This document shows, piece after piece, positions 18,594 through 26,896 of a stretch of 64,000 nt of DNA. Position 1 is the first letter of the stretch. Every line of letters starts with the position of its first letter. The stretch covers positions 36,973 through 100,972 of the forward strand of contig MEPO01000025.1 in NCBI GenBank assembly GCA_001769805.1, read 5' to 3'. The notes under the pieces are model-generated. The model saw only the letters and a program-made list of their open reading frames with translations, ran no database searches and was not told the origin of the DNA. This DNA comes from Bdellovibrionales bacterium GWA1_52_35. GTDB lineage: Bacteria > Bdellovibrionota > UBA1018. A program made the translations under genes and the position numbers.

Positions 18594-21109
18594 CGAGAAT
18601 ATTTGAGCCACTCTCATCGCATTTTATCACCCGTGCCCTCGGTCTGCCCACCCGAGAAGACAGAACCCCCTTCAGAAATATCACTTCCGATTCGCGTAAA
18701 GTTCAACCCGGCTCACTTTTTGTGGCAGTTCCCGGTGACATTCATGACGGGCATGATTTCATTTCCAAAGCCCTCGAAGCCGGAGCGACGGGGATTTTAT
18801 GCCGAAGCGAGTTCCCGATCCCCGAACGACCAGGAGTGGAATACTTCAGAGTACCGGAATCCGAAGGCGGCTCCATCGGCGGTTACCGCAAGCTTGCCCG
18901 GAGTTGGCGGCAGCAGTTTTCGATCCCTGTCCTCTGCATTGCCGGAAGTGCCGGTAAGACCACGACGAAAGAGCTGCTCAGCGCGATTCTGAAGGGGAAA
19001 TTCCAGAGGGTTCTCAAAACCCAAGGCAGTCAGAACGGCTTTGTTGGAATTCCGATGACGCTACTTGAACTCGACAGCACGCATGAAGTTGCAGTCGTGG
19101 AAGTCGGTATTGATGAAGTGGGCGCCATGCTCCAGCACTTGGAGCTTGTCCAGCCCACCGCCTCGATCGTCACGGCCGTGGGCCCCGAACACCTGGAGAA
19201 ACTGATCGATCTGCCGACAGTGGCCCATGAAGAGAGACTCGCTTTGAGTGAAATCGCCCAGCAAGGGAGGCAGGTCTTCGTCAATCTGGACGACCCCTGG
19301 CTTGCACCGTTTTACGAATCGCTCCGGCAGTATCATCCCATCGGCTTTGGTCTGAGCGCAGACATGCCAGATCTGCCGAACAAAAAAAGCGGACGAGAAC
19401 TGATCGGTGTTTACTCCGAAAAAGAGCAGCTCCTGCACTGCTCGGGACTGGGCTGGAGTGATGAAGAATTTGCGGTTCCCCTCCCCGGCAACCACAATGC
19501 CTTGAATCTGCTCGGGGCACTTTCAATCGCCCGAAATCTGAACCTCAGCGCCGAAGAATGCCGCCGCGGACTGGGAGGCTTCACCGGAGCCCAAGGCCGC
19601 TCGGAAGTCCATTTCCTGCCCGGCGGGCTGACGGTTCTGTGCGATTACTACAACGCTCAACCCGCTTCGATGGAGGCCGCTTTTTCAACGCTCGAGCAGC
19701 TGGCGCGCCACAAGGAGCGCTTTGTCTGCCTGGGGGACATGCTGGAACTCGGTCCCGCGCAGGAAAGTTATCATCGCGCCCTCGCCACTTCGATTCTCAA
19801 CCAGGGCATTGAGCATGTTTATCTGTACGGCCCGATCATGAGAGTTCTTCACGCCGAACTCCAAACCCGCGGTTATCCGGGCGATCTGCGGCATTTTCAG
19901 ACGCAGGCTGAAATGGGTTCAATCCTCGTCACGGAAGCAAAGCCCGATTCCGCCATTCTCATCAAAGGTTCACGCGGAATGAAAATGGAAGAAGTCTGGA
20001 AGCTCATTTCCAAGACTCGCAAGACTCGAATGATGCAACCCACCGCAGAAGAAATCCGGCTCGCGGCGAATGCTTTGCGTGCCGATGAGCTGGTCGCGAT
20101 GCCGACGGAAACAGTGTACGGCCTGGCAGGTAATGCGTTTTCGACAGAGGCCCTGACCCGGATTTTCAGTTCCAAAGAACGCCCCACTTTCGATCCTTTG
20201 ATCATTCATGTTCCCGAAGCCTGGAATTCGCTCGAAGAGCTCGAGAGTAACGGACTGATTGACCTTGAAACGATGAACCCCCTTGCGCGCGAGCGTGCCT
20301 CGAAATTAATCGCGGCCTTCTGGCCGGGTCCGCTGACGCTGGTCCTTCCCAAAACGAGCAAAGTACCGGATCTGGCGACCAGTGGTTTGCAGACGGTTGC
20401 GATCCGAATGCCGGCTCATCCCGTTGCGCAGAAGCTTCTTTCTGAAGCCGGCATACCCCTGGCGGCACCCAGCGCTAATCGTTTCGGCCGGATCAGCCCG
20501 ACCTCCGCACAGGACGTGGCTGCCGAACTCGGCGGCCGGATCTCCTGGATTCTCGATGGCGGACGCTGCGAGATCGGGCTGGAGTCCACGGTTCTCGCGG
20601 TATCGAATGAAGGCGAATTGCAGCTTTTGCGTCCGGGGCGGATTACTGCCGCAGACATTCAGAAAGTCACGCAGGCGGTGACAATTCCTGCGGAGCAAAT
20701 CACTCTGGCTGGGCCGACCGGAACTGCCGCGGCTTCACCCGGATTATTGAAAAGTCATTATGCCCCGAAGAAGCCTCTTTATATTTTAAACAGCTCCGTG
20801 AGTTCTCCCGGATTTAAACTCGATCGCAAGGATTTCGGCCTGGCCCCGGATACCCGCATCGGAATCCTGGTCATGTCCGGTGATTCAGCGCAGATCAAGG
20901 CGCGTCTCCAACCGCTTTTGGGAGAGGCATTGGAAGTGCGAAGTTTGAGCCGTGACGGGAGCTTTGAAAAAATCGCCCGTAATCTTTTTGCGGAACTGCG
21001 CGCTCTGGATGATTCGGCGGCACAGGTCCTGTTCGCTGAACCCTGCGCGAGTGAAGAAGGTCTGGGCTTTGCGATTGCTGATCGGCTGAAAAGAGCGAGT
21101 TCGCGCTGA
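18590..21109 (+). CDS. MurF-Sua5/YrdC fusion protein
   Basis: 839 residues. Residues 1-475 are MurF (UDP-MurNAc-tripeptide:D-Ala-D-Ala ligase, last cytosolic step of peptidoglycan precursor synthesis): ITSDSRKVQPGSLFVA, P-loop AGSAGKTTTKE (about 118-128), LPGNHNALNLLGAL, and YYNAQPASMEAA. Residues 483-839 are a Sua5/TsaC threonylcarbamoyl-AMP synthase (first step of t6A tRNA modification): PTETVYGLAG, SSKERP..DPLIIHV, AAPSANRFGRISPTSAQDV, GLESTV, and a C-terminal Sua5 domain reached through LLKSHYAPKKP. The frame is continuous, and MMQ at the junction lacks a Shine-Dalgarno, so one polypeptide is expected. The combination of cell-wall and tRNA-modification enzymes is unusual. Confidence 0.9.
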   Translation: MTRIFEPLSSHFITRALGLPTREDRTPFRNITSDSRKVQPGSLFVAVPGDIHDGHDFISKALEAGATGILCRSEFPIPERPGVEYFRVPESEGGSIGGYRKLARSWRQQFSIPVLCIAGSAGKTTTKELLSAILKGKFQRVLKTQGSQNGFVGIPMTLLELDSTHEVAVVEVGIDEVGAMLQHLELVQPTASIVTAVGPEHLEKLIDLPTVAHEERLALSEIAQQGRQVFVNLDDPWLAPFYESLRQYHPIGFGLSADMPDLPNKKSGRELIGVYSEKEQLLHCSGLGWSDEEFAVPLPGNHNALNLLGALSIARNLNLSAEECRRGLGGFTGAQGRSEVHFLPGGLTVLCDYYNAQPASMEAAFSTLEQLARHKERFVCLGDMLELGPAQESYHRALATSILNQGIEHVYLYGPIMRVLHAELQTRGYPGDLRHFQTQAEMGSILVTEAKPDSAILIKGSRGMKMEEVWKLISKTRKTRMMQPTAEEIRLAANALRADELVAMPTETVYGLAGNAFSTEALTRIFSSKERPTFDPLIIHVPEAWNSLEELESNGLIDLETMNPLARERASKLIAAFWPGPLTLVLPKTSKVPDLATSGLQTVAIRMPAHPVAQKLLSEAGIPLAAPSANRFGRISPTSAQDVAAELGGRISWILDGGRCEIGLESTVLAVSNEGELQLLRPGRITAADIQKVTQAVTIPAEQITLAGPTGTAAASPGLLKSHYAPKKPLYILNSSVSSPGFKLDRKDFGLAPDTRIGILVMSGDSAQIKARLQPLLGEALEVRSLSRDGSFEKIARNLFAELRALDDSAAQVLFAEPCASEEGLGFAIADRLKRASSR

Positions 21110-21140
21110 GGCCGCGCGTTTATGCGTCGCAAGCGTCGGC

Positions 21141-22091
21141 TCAGACGCCCATTTTCAGGATTTTGAGAGCCTTTTCGAGTTTCTGCGGATCAAATTTGCG
21201 AAAAAGATTCTGGTCGATTTCGTTAATCGCGGCCTTCTGCCTTTCACGCAAAGTCCCCTTCCCGTTGGAGACAATATTATCAAATACGTTGGCGATGGCG
21301 ACAATCCGGGTCAGATCGTAAATGGCGCTGCCACGAAGCTTCTTGGGGTAGCCGCTGGCGTCATGGGTTTCATGATGCTGGGCCACGATCATTTTGACCT
21401 CATTGGGCACTTTGGACTGCGTATCGAGAATCCTGAGACCCATCGTGGGGTGATCCTTCATTTTTATGGCGATCACTTCCGGAGTCTCACTATCGGAGAC
21501 TTTAATGCGCGGTTTACCAATATCGTGCAGAAGCCCGCCCATGCCGACATGCTGCAGGATCAAGGCATGGGAATAGCCCATCTGCATGGCGAGATAAGTG
21601 CTCAGAATACTGACGTTGACGGAATGGTCCACCGAGCTGCGTGAGAAACTTTGCAGTTGCGAAAGTGTTTTGACGGCATAGGGGAACTTCATGACTTCGA
21701 CGACGAGCTTTTTACTCGTTTCGAGTGTCTGCTGCACAATTTTATCGGGGTGATCAGACAGGAAAATATCCATCATTTTGCGATGGGCTTCCTCACGAAC
21801 CTTGGGGAATTCCTTGTTCTGGGGTGCGAGCGGCTCAACCGGTGTTGCGGCTTCGGCTTCCTGGATCTTGCCGTACCAGTTTTGAAATTTGGGTCGGTCC
21901 TGCTCGAGGATGAAAACGCTGCGGATCTTCTTGAAGAGCAAGCGGTCAAAAGCAATTCGATCGATCGTATCGCCTTCGGCGCGGAACGTAATAAATCGAA
22001 AATCAATGTGAACGTAGACATTGCCTGGAAGCGGTTCACCCACGAGTATCTGTTCCAGATTCCAGGTTACGTATTGGTCACCTAATGCCAT
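21141..22091 (-). CDS. HD-GYP domain protein
   Basis: 316 residues. The C-terminal half carries the HD motif LLHDIGKPRI, a second His-rich helix KMKDHPTMGLRIL, and HHETHDASGYPKKLRG, which is the HHE..D.xGYP signature of cyclic-di-GMP phosphodiesterases. The order matches HD-GYP. The N-terminal 150 residues (VTWNLEQILVGEPLPGNVYVHID...) resemble no domain I can name. The usual receiver or GAF domain is absent. It probably hydrolyses c-di-GMP in the cytosol. Confidence 0.85.
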   Translation of the reverse strand: MALGDQYVTWNLEQILVGEPLPGNVYVHIDFRFITFRAEGDTIDRIAFDRLLFKKIRSVFILEQDRPKFQNWYGKIQEAEAATPVEPLAPQNKEFPKVREEAHRKMMDIFLSDHPDKIVQQTLETSKKLVVEVMKFPYAVKTLSQLQSFSRSSVDHSVNVSILSTYLAMQMGYSHALILQHVGMGGLLHDIGKPRIKVSDSETPEVIAIKMKDHPTMGLRILDTQSKVPNEVKMIVAQHHETHDASGYPKKLRGSAIYDLTRIVAIANVFDNIVSNGKGTLRERQKAAINEIDQNLFRKFDPQKLEKALKILKMGV

Positions 22092-22184
22092 AGGAACATC
22101 TTAAGGGTAACTGCGCCGTGTGTAAACAACTGCAAGGTGCCGGGGGTCTTTCAATACAAGCAGCAATGTGCAATTCTGGACAGT

Positions 22185-23162
22185 ATGAGAAAGCATCCCC
22201 AGCCCCACCACGGTCATGATCACGACGAACACGATGAAAAGGCCGGGCACAAACATCACGAACACCACGGGCACGCCCACAGTCATGCACATATGGAGGG
22301 TCAGGCGCCGAAGGCAATCATCGGGGCGATGATCGTGACTTTGATCTTCATGGTGGTTGAGCTGGTGGGGGGCTGGCTCGCCAATAGTTTGGCGCTGATT
22401 TCCGACGGTGCCCACATGCTGACGGACGTGGGAGCGATGCTGCTGAGCCTTTTTGCGATCTGGATTGCCCGCAGGCCCTATTCGGGTTCGATGAGCTTTG
22501 GTTACCACCGTGCCGAAATTCTTGGCGCGCTGGCTAGTGGTCTACTGATCTGGGCCATTGCGGGCGTTTTGGTTTATGAGGCCTTTGCACGGTTGCAAGC
22601 TCCCCCCGAGGTTCACGGCAAAATCGTCTTTGTCGTTGCCACGATCGGCTTGGCTGCGAACTTCCTGAGCATGAAGATGCTCCACAGTTCCAAAGAGCAT
22701 AACATCAATGTTCGCGCAGCTTACCTTCACCTGATTTCAGACGCGCTCGGGAGTGTCGGCGCGATCATCGCAGGTCTGGTGATCTGGCTGACGGGTTGGC
22801 GACTGATCGATCCGATTGTGACTTTCTTTTTTGCCGTCCTGATGGTGATCAGTTCCTGGAGCTTGTTGAAAGAAGCAGTTGCAGTCCTGATGGAATCCGC
22901 TCCCAGCTGGATACCCTTGGATCAGGTCAAAAAGCAGCTTCTTACGGTCCCCCATGTCTCGGAAGTTCACGACCTGCATGTCTGGACAGTTTCGACCGGA
23001 CGACTCGCGCTTTCGGTCCATCTGATTGCCAAGCCAAGTACTAACGTTTTATCGGCTGCCAACACGCTGCTTCGTTCCAAGTACGGGATTTATCATACGA
23101 CGATTCAGGTGGAGGACCCGGAGCATTTTGACCAGGAAGGCTGCTACGACTGCGACAAGTAG
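22185..23162 (+). CDS. CDF-family cation (zinc/cadmium-type) exporter
   Basis: 325 residues from ATG 22185. The first 35 residues are His-rich (HHGHDHDEHDEKAGHKHHEHHGH is broken up by charged residues), a typical cytosolic metal-binding extension. Six TM helices follow. The site residues are HxxxD in LISDGAHMLTDVGA (TM2) and HLISDALGSVG (TM5). A C-terminal metallochaperone-like domain starts near VLMESAPSWI and contains HVSEVHDLHVWTV. This is the CzcD/ZitB branch, which exports Zn2+, Cd2+ or Co2+ in exchange for protons. Confidence 0.92.
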   Translation: MRKHPQPHHGHDHDEHDEKAGHKHHEHHGHAHSHAHMEGQAPKAIIGAMIVTLIFMVVELVGGWLANSLALISDGAHMLTDVGAMLLSLFAIWIARRPYSGSMSFGYHRAEILGALASGLLIWAIAGVLVYEAFARLQAPPEVHGKIVFVVATIGLAANFLSMKMLHSSKEHNINVRAAYLHLISDALGSVGAIIAGLVIWLTGWRLIDPIVTFFFAVLMVISSWSLLKEAVAVLMESAPSWIPLDQVKKQLLTVPHVSEVHDLHVWTVSTGRLALSVHLIAKPSTNVLSAANTLLRSKYGIYHTTIQVEDPEHFDQEGCYDCDK

Positions 23163-23218
23163 GTGTTGGCGAATAAGTATTGCCGCAATCGGGGGTTTTG
23201 AAGTAAGAATTTGGCTAC

Positions 23219-23295
23219 GCACCCGTAGCTCAGTTGGATAGAGTAGCTGGCTTCGAACCAGTTGGTCGGGAGTTCGAATCTCTCCGGGTGCGCCA
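23219..23295 (+). tRNA. tRNA-Arg (anticodon TCG)
   Basis: 77 nt including encoded CCA. The acceptor stem is GCACCCG/CGGGTGC with discriminator G. The D-arm is GCTCAGTTGGATAGAGT, and the anticodon stem GCTGG/CCAGT encloses loop CTTCGAA with anticodon TCG at 23253-23255. The T-arm is GGGAGTTCGAATCTCTC-like. It reads CGN arginine codons. An accessory region starts immediately downstream. Confidence 0.96.
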
Positions 23296-23331
23296 TTTAA
23301 AAGCTCGGGTTCTTCTTATGACTGAAAGGTT

Positions 23332-24033
23332 CTAAATCATTTCTTTGCCGGTCGTCGAGAACTCAAGAAATTTATGAGATCCCACCTTTTCGTACCAACA
23401 GTCGGCCGCGTCGGAAGGAACGTAAGCTCCAAGCCGAAAATCTAAGTTCTCGTAGATTTCAATTCTCAATCGATCCTCATCGAACGTGATTTCGGCGATC
23501 TTGTTCGAAAGCGAGAAGCCGCAATCACTGAATACCTGGGCCATGCTATTGCTGCAGGTCCGAACGCGCAGAATAAGTTTCCCAAAGAGGGACGAGTACT
23601 TCCAAGATACTGCTCGCAAATGCGAGGTTGCCCACGGATTGTCAATGGCGATGAAGCCGTGATTAATAAAAGGCGCGTTTACCAGAGCCTTCTGATTTGA
23701 GGAAACCCTTAGGTGGCCGTTGAGTTCGACCTCCTCATGACAGCTTGCCACGTCAACGGTGTGAACATTCGGCTCAAACTGAACTTCAACTTGTTCTGGC
23801 AGGGTGCCCAGTTTGCACGTTGATTTTAGCCGATATATTCCTATGTGCTTGGACAGTGCTTGCGCCTTTAATGTACGATTGTCGCAAGACAACCTCGTAT
23901 TACAGCCAACCCAGCTGCCAGTCACTTTTAGATCCTGAAATTTCGAGAGGCATGAATGTGGATCATCGATTGCTCCTTCTGCCGCGAAAGAAGACAACAA
24001 CAGCATCCCGAAACACGTTACGAACAGTTTCAT
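23332..24033 (-). CDS. Exported protein of unknown function
   Basis: 233 residues from ATG 24033, which has AGGAGA at good spacing. The 22-codon upstream extension lacks a site. Signal peptide MKLFVTCFGMLLLSSFAAEGA. The mature protein is rich in Cys (SCLSKF, VGCNTRLSCDN, STCKLG, SCHEE, RTCSNS, DCGFS, DCWYE), suggesting disulfides in the periplasm or outside. I recognise no family. It lies 25 bases downstream of the exported HE-motif protein and probably forms the third gene of the TIGR02147-led unit. Confidence 0.7.
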   Translation of the reverse strand: MKLFVTCFGMLLLSSFAAEGAIDDPHSCLSKFQDLKVTGSWVGCNTRLSCDNRTLKAQALSKHIGIYRLKSTCKLGTLPEQVEVQFEPNVHTVDVASCHEEVELNGHLRVSSNQKALVNAPFINHGFIAIDNPWATSHLRAVSWKYSSLFGKLILRVRTCSNSMAQVFSDCGFSLSNKIAEITFDEDRLRIEIYENLDFRLGAYVPSDAADCWYEKVGSHKFLEFSTTGKEMI

Positions 24034-24058
24034 ATAAATATCTCCTAGGGAAAAACCG

Positions 24059-25690
24059 CTATTTGGCCCCAAGTTCTCGTAGAAATAGAATCGCCCCACG
24101 AATCCGGTTTGGGTCTAGATTTTGCGGTGGCCACTCCTGGTACAGTTCAACAACATTCTCTAAGATTTCGATGATCGAAACTTTGCGATCCTTGAACCAG
24201 CGACGGCTACCATCCGTTACCGAAAAGCGCATATTTACATTCAAGTGGCCCCTGACAACCATTTCACTAAGAGTTTCTCGGGATGCGCCAGCAGCAGCAA
24301 CAAGGAGCAAAAGACTTGGATTCCGTACCGTTAGGCTGCCGCCTATTCTTCTTCCTAAATCTTCGCCAAAATACGGACTAATATCGCTCTGAAAAACAGT
24401 TGATAAATTGTATCCGTCCTCATTCAGAATCCGGATGGTATCGGGACTGCTGTTAGCGATCATCCGGGCAATTTCAAGATCCGGAATTAGAGGACGCAAT
24501 TTCCGCGTAATGATGTAACCGAAGGTATCGGGATACTCCCGAACAAGATCGTGAAGCCGATACGGATAACAGCCGGGACACCCTTGAGAAACATGGCCCC
24601 AGCTACTAAAGTCTCCGAGCATATTGGCCGCCAAACCGGGATAAGTCAGAAAGAGCTGGTCTAACATTTCAAAGTGACCAGCGTAAAAAACCTCCGCAAG
24701 AGCGCGCGTCAAATGGTCATTAGGCAGAGGACTTATTTCTTGCAGATAGGCAAAGACTCGTGCGCTTCCGAACGCGGCAGCAGCATGATGCGGAGGGATC
24801 GCCTCGCCATGCTCGGGATAGTAACCCATACTATTGTAAAGAAACATTTTCACGATCCGTCTGCCCGATTTATTCAGGAGATCAAAACCGATCCAAGAAA
24901 AGACCGGCAGACCATTCAACTCGCGCCTCAGTCGAACAATGCTATCGACATCATCAGCTCGAATGAGTTCCGCAAACATATTTTGAAAATAATTCGAATT
25001 TGATGATTCGAGATTGAGCCCAAACTCCTTCAATATTGCCTGTACCTGGATCGCAGTCAGCTGTTCAATTTCCGTGCTGTGAAGGAAGTGGTTGACTTGC
25101 CGAATGACGGCAGCACTTTTGAAGTGATCCCACAGCCACTCGTGAACCATCAAAAAAGAATACTGAAGTGGGCGTGAGTCAAGCTCTCGCAAAATTGATT
25201 CGTCATACTCATAAACTAGCTTTGATGCAAGCTGTTGGCGAATCACAGCTTGAATTGCCTGCGGACGGCCTTGGTCAGTGAATGTTCGACAATTCGCCGG
25301 AACATGTCTGACTAACTCCTCGTCAGCCAACTGTACCAGCTCCCCGAAGCCTCCGCGCCAAATGCGCTTACCCAAAAGCCCGTTTGTTTCAACTGAGCTT
25401 GCGAACTCTTGAAAAGAGCTGAGCAGCGCTGGCGCCTTCCACTTTAAGACATCCATTAATCGCTGCTTGGATTCTGTCCAAGAATTCACCGGAGCTGGAT
25501 GTGTGGGCTGCTGCCTAAGGTCCAGTCCAGCGACATAGTCCAGTGCGAAAATTCCGTTCAACCCATTTTCGGCAGAACTACTGCAGCGGACAACATCGCC
25601 TCCATGTGCCTCTGTCCCCGCCTGTGCGGTAACATAGGGATTAAAGAATAACATTAAGGTCAAACTGATACCAACTGTCCAATTCATCAT
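24059..25690 (-). CDS. Exported HE-motif protein with repeat-like C-terminus (TIGR02147 partner)
   Basis: 543 residues with signal peptide (MMNWTVGISLTLMLFFNPYVTAQA), then HGGDVVRC. Residues 30-210 parallel the N-terminal module of the protein at 62320-63867: GGD[VI]V, a conserved Cys (PANC, about 134), and a helix with LDS....FLMVHEWLWDHF (His183-Glu184), then I/A-R..N.FL/LTALVSS. The HE pair lacks the second His of HExxH, so proteolysis is not assured. The C-terminal 300 residues read like divergent helical ankyrin-type repeats (AAFGSARVFAYLQE, HFEMLDQLFL, NPSLLLLVAAAGASRETL). GGAG precedes the ATG, and the gene starts four bases after the regulator stop. Confidence 0.72.
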   Translation of the reverse strand: MMNWTVGISLTLMLFFNPYVTAQAGTEAHGGDVVRCSSSAENGLNGIFALDYVAGLDLRQQPTHPAPVNSWTESKQRLMDVLKWKAPALLSSFQEFASSVETNGLLGKRIWRGGFGELVQLADEELVRHVPANCRTFTDQGRPQAIQAVIRQQLASKLVYEYDESILRELDSRPLQYSFLMVHEWLWDHFKSAAVIRQVNHFLHSTEIEQLTAIQVQAILKEFGLNLESSNSNYFQNMFAELIRADDVDSIVRLRRELNGLPVFSWIGFDLLNKSGRRIVKMFLYNSMGYYPEHGEAIPPHHAAAAFGSARVFAYLQEISPLPNDHLTRALAEVFYAGHFEMLDQLFLTYPGLAANMLGDFSSWGHVSQGCPGCYPYRLHDLVREYPDTFGYIITRKLRPLIPDLEIARMIANSSPDTIRILNEDGYNLSTVFQSDISPYFGEDLGRRIGGSLTVRNPSLLLLVAAAGASRETLSEMVVRGHLNVNMRFSVTDGSRRWFKDRKVSIIEILENVVELYQEWPPQNLDPNRIRGAILFLRELGAK

Positions 25691-25694
25691 GATA

Positions 25695-26495
25695 TTACTC
25701 CTGCTCTTTCTGAAGGGGGTAAAGGGCTATACTGAGGTTGTACACACGACCTCGTTTTCCAGATTCCAAAAGACTACAAAGTTTTCGATTAAACTCGCGG
25801 ATGAGTTGCTTTGCTTCGGGCATCTTCGATTCATTGACAGCCATCGTCATTGAAGTCATGCTTCGCCGCTCAATCGGGGCGTCTTCCAAGGATTCGATCG
25901 CTTTTTCGAGAAACTGGCGTTGATTCTTTCTGAGTGCTGGTGTTGTGAGGTGCTTGTCAGCCGTTGAAAGTTGTAGATTCGTTTTAACAAGTCGACCATT
26001 GCGGCTTTCCATTAATTCTAAACGAATCAATCGGTCAATAGCGAGACTGGCTTCAAGTTCTGTAATGCCTAGCTCTTGTGCGATAGCCTTTGGAGAAGAA
26101 TCAAAACCGTTTGTAAAAGTAAGTTCCATGATCGCAGCATGATACCAATCCGCAATCACTCGATAGGTATCAATACTGAGCTCAGTCGTCCGGACCGGTT
26201 GTGCTTTCACTCGCTTAAAACCGCGACCTAAGCGTATCGGTGCACGCGCTCGATGAGTCTCAGCTATAGAAGCAAGGAACTGCTCTTGCTCTTCGGGAGT
26301 TAAATCAAGAGTATTGAGAAACGTCTGAGTCATCTTAAATGAGGGTATCTGCTTGCCGGAAAGTATCCGAGAAAGCGCTCCCGCATCGATTCCCAGAGTT
26401 CGGGCAAAAGAGCGGATCGAGTATCGCGGGTTTCGATCGCATCGCCGCGACAGTTCCTCTTTTAAGCTTATTCTGTAGAAGTCTGTTCCGTTCAT
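25695..26495 (-). CDS. TIGR02147-family transcriptional regulator
   Basis: 266 residues. The N-terminal helix-turn-helix-like region is RNPRYSIRSFARTLGIDAGALSRILSGKQIPS (about 21-52). A central winged-helix-like segment follows (SSPKAIAQELGITELEASLAIDRLIRLELMESRNGRLV), then the family hallmark C-terminus ALRKNQRQFLEKAIESLEDAPIERRSMTSMTMAVN. The family is known mainly from Bdellovibrio-like bacteria and Fibrobacteres and has no defined ligand. The gene heads an operon with the exported HE-motif protein and has a strong inverted repeat over its promoter, suggesting autoregulation. Confidence 0.85.
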   Translation of the reverse strand: MNGTDFYRISLKEELSRRCDRNPRYSIRSFARTLGIDAGALSRILSGKQIPSFKMTQTFLNTLDLTPEEQEQFLASIAETHRARAPIRLGRGFKRVKAQPVRTTELSIDTYRVIADWYHAAIMELTFTNGFDSSPKAIAQELGITELEASLAIDRLIRLELMESRNGRLVKTNLQLSTADKHLTTPALRKNQRQFLEKAIESLEDAPIERRSMTSMTMAVNESKMPEAKQLIREFNRKLCSLLESGKRGRVYNLSIALYPLQKEQE

Positions 26496-26533
26496 GGCGA
26501 GGTGTATACAGACAGTGAGTCACTCTGGCAACG

Positions 26534-26580
26534 ATAATTTCAACAAACTGTTGAAATTATAGAAGACTTAATTTTCAACA
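26534..26580 (-). promoter_or_regulatory. Promoter and palindromic operator of the TIGR02147 gene
   Basis: A perfect 12-bp inverted repeat (ATAATTTCAACA, spacer AAC, TGTTGAAATTAT) spans 26534-26560. On the minus strand a consensus TATAAT (26561-26556) overlaps one arm. A third half-site, TTAATTTTCAACA, lies at 26568-26580. The predicted transcript starts about 55 bases before the ATG. Overlap of operator and -10 box implies repression, most simply by the adjacent regulator (inference). Confidence 0.75.
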
Positions 26581-26702
26581 CATCCGGTTCCAATAAACCT
26601 ACGCAAGAAATCTACACTACGGAAATGGATCGGACCGCGAAACGAGCTTGGAACTAATTTGAACGAAGGCGATCGTTTCGAACAAAATTTGAAGGAAGAG
26701 CC

Positions 26703-26738
26703 GACGCACCTCTAGTGCGTCATCAAGCACTAGCTTGA
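26703..26738. repeat. Overlapping mutually exclusive hairpins upstream of the IS
   Basis: Two adjacent perfect stems, GACGCAC/GTGCGTC (26703-26721) and TCAAGC/GCTTGA (26723-26738), compete with a third stem, CTAGTGC/GCACTAG (26712-26733). They lie in the roughly 230-base stretch between the operator and the left end of the IS, where I see no gene. They may be a terminator remnant, a REP-like element or the neighbourhood recognised by the IS. No T-run follows on +. Confidence 0.5.
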
Positions 26739-26896
26739 CGGTCGCGCCGTTTCCGGAAAGACAGGGAATTTTAGATAAAGTGGTGGTCAGCTATTAATGA
26801 AATGGACCCGCCCTGTTTTCAATTTGCTCATCAGGGGCAGAATGATTATTGAAAAATTTCAATTCATTCAAAAACGAAAACAGGAGGCATGTAATT

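Noticed and set aside
20027..20035. Separate start (MMQ) for the Sua5 part of the MurF fusion
   Set aside because: No Shine-Dalgarno precedes it, and the MurF frame runs through without a stop, so a single fusion protein is the simpler reading.
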